From Lachnospiraceae bacterium (GTDB lineage Bacteria > Bacillota > Clostridia > Lachnospirales > Lachnospiraceae): a stretch of DNA of 64,000 bases. Made by a program: the position numbers and the translations under genes. The stretch covers positions 65,733-129,732 of the forward strand of contig JAGBEO010000001.1 of assembly GCA_017936885.1 (NCBI GenBank), in the 5' to 3' direction. Below the pieces are notes generated by a model. The model saw only the letters and a list, made by a program, of their open reading frames with translations. It made no database searches and was not told the origin of the DNA. Of the stretch, positions 63,735 to 64,000 are shown piece after piece (position 1 is the first letter of the stretch; the number at the start of each line of letters is the position of its first letter).

Positions 63735-63799
63735 TTTGTTTTCCTCTCCCTTTTTAATTTGAAATGTGTTGTGTGTGTATATGTAATATACTTCCTTTT

Positions 63800-63859
63800 G
63801 GTAACGCTCTCGGTAACATTCTCGGTACTGTTGCCGGTATCGTTATCGGTAACGTTTCC
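63800..63859 (-). promoter_or_regulatory. Five 12-bp operator-like repeats in the malE leader
   Basis: GGT begins at 63800, 63812, 63824, 63836 and 63848, an exact 12-bp register; on the minus strand each unit ends in ACC, in four of five as TACC preceded by CGT, CGA, AGT or TGT. The unit nearest the promoter forms GGTAACGTTTCC (63848-63859), a LacI-type palindrome with one mismatch around AACGTT. They lie just downstream of the start site. Confidence 0.75.
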
Positions 63860-63873
63860 GCTAAGTTGGGTTA

Positions 63874-63902
63874 AGCATATCACCCTAAGCTTTTTTTGAC
63901 AA
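63874..63902 (-). promoter_or_regulatory. Promoter of malEFGQ
   Basis: TTGTCA (63902-63897), 17-bp spacer, TATGCT (63879-63874), reading leftwards. The 5' untranslated region would be about 130 nt and starts with the repeat array. Upstream to 64000 the sequence is AT-rich with an A-run and nothing recognisable. Confidence 0.75.
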
Positions 63903-64000
63903 GGGGTTTTTTGAATTTTTGCGGCATTTTTGCTGTTTTATACAGAAATGGATTTTCGTTTTTATACAAATTGAACAAAAAAAAAATTATTGTTATACGC

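Noticed and set aside
63800-63859. Regularly spaced repeats as a CRISPR array
   Set aside because: The period is 12 bp with no spacers, there are no cas genes, and the position matches a promoter-proximal operator array.

Overview
The window reads as chromosomal DNA of an anaerobic, motile, spore-forming member of the Clostridia, most likely Lachnospiraceae. The pointers are an alpha/beta-type small acid-soluble spore protein, a flagellin with an adjacent csrA, firmicute-style purine-rich ribosome binding sites, a DinR/LexA-type SOS box (GAAC-N4-GTTC), gltBD, a HAAT-type branched-chain amino acid transporter and many long intergenic RNA hairpins. No rRNA, tRNA or CRISPR array was seen.

Layout. 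1-1.1 kb: a LacI-type repressor with a perfect promoter and a palindromic operator. 1.2-5.3 kb: a heterodimeric ABC exporter behind a leader peptide and a terminator that looks like a ribosome-controlled attenuator. 5.3-10.4 kb: livJHMGF. 10.4-19.7 kb: a GH13 alpha-glucan hydrolase, endonuclease IV, a nuclease-DinG-type helicase fusion, an HPr-like protein without the phosphorylated histidine, a radical SAM DNA-repair pair whose promoter is bracketed by two SOS boxes, and asnA. 19.8-30.9 kb: small membrane and hypothetical proteins, a decayed Rpn-type nuclease, gltD-gltB, a CPBP protease, a HAD phosphatase, and an HTH protein fused to a mobile-element-type domain.

31-34.7 kb is the most striking region. 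Flagellin and csrA lie next to a small tyrosine recombinase gene that is enclosed by a 23-bp inverted repeat (22 of 23 identical). Inside the repeat-bounded segment, near the end away from csrA, is a sigma-28-like promoter that now points away from the flagellin genes into a terminator. Inversion would aim it at csrA-hag and would break the terminator. This looks like a self-contained flagellar phase switch, seen here in the OFF orientation. It is followed by a thiamine riboswitch and thiT.

34.9-39.9 kb is an AT-rich, 4.9-kb Tn4451-like mobilizable element (large serine recombinase, MobV relaxase, oriT-like hairpin, small cargo genes). It is inserted inside the HPFxDGNGR motif of a fic gene. 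The junctions share GAT, and precise excision would restore a 296-residue Fic reading frame.

40.7-64 kb: a MetH-activation-like protein, membrane proteins, a D-2-hydroxyacid dehydrogenase, an AI-2E-type permease, the protein quality-control block engB-lon-clpX-clpP-tig, the spore protein, a DJ-1 protein, a YtrA-like GntR/ABC operon, an intact Rpn nuclease, a CYTH protein, and a maltodextrin locus (LacI regulator, malQ, malGFE) whose promoter is followed by five operator-like repeats in exact 12-bp register.
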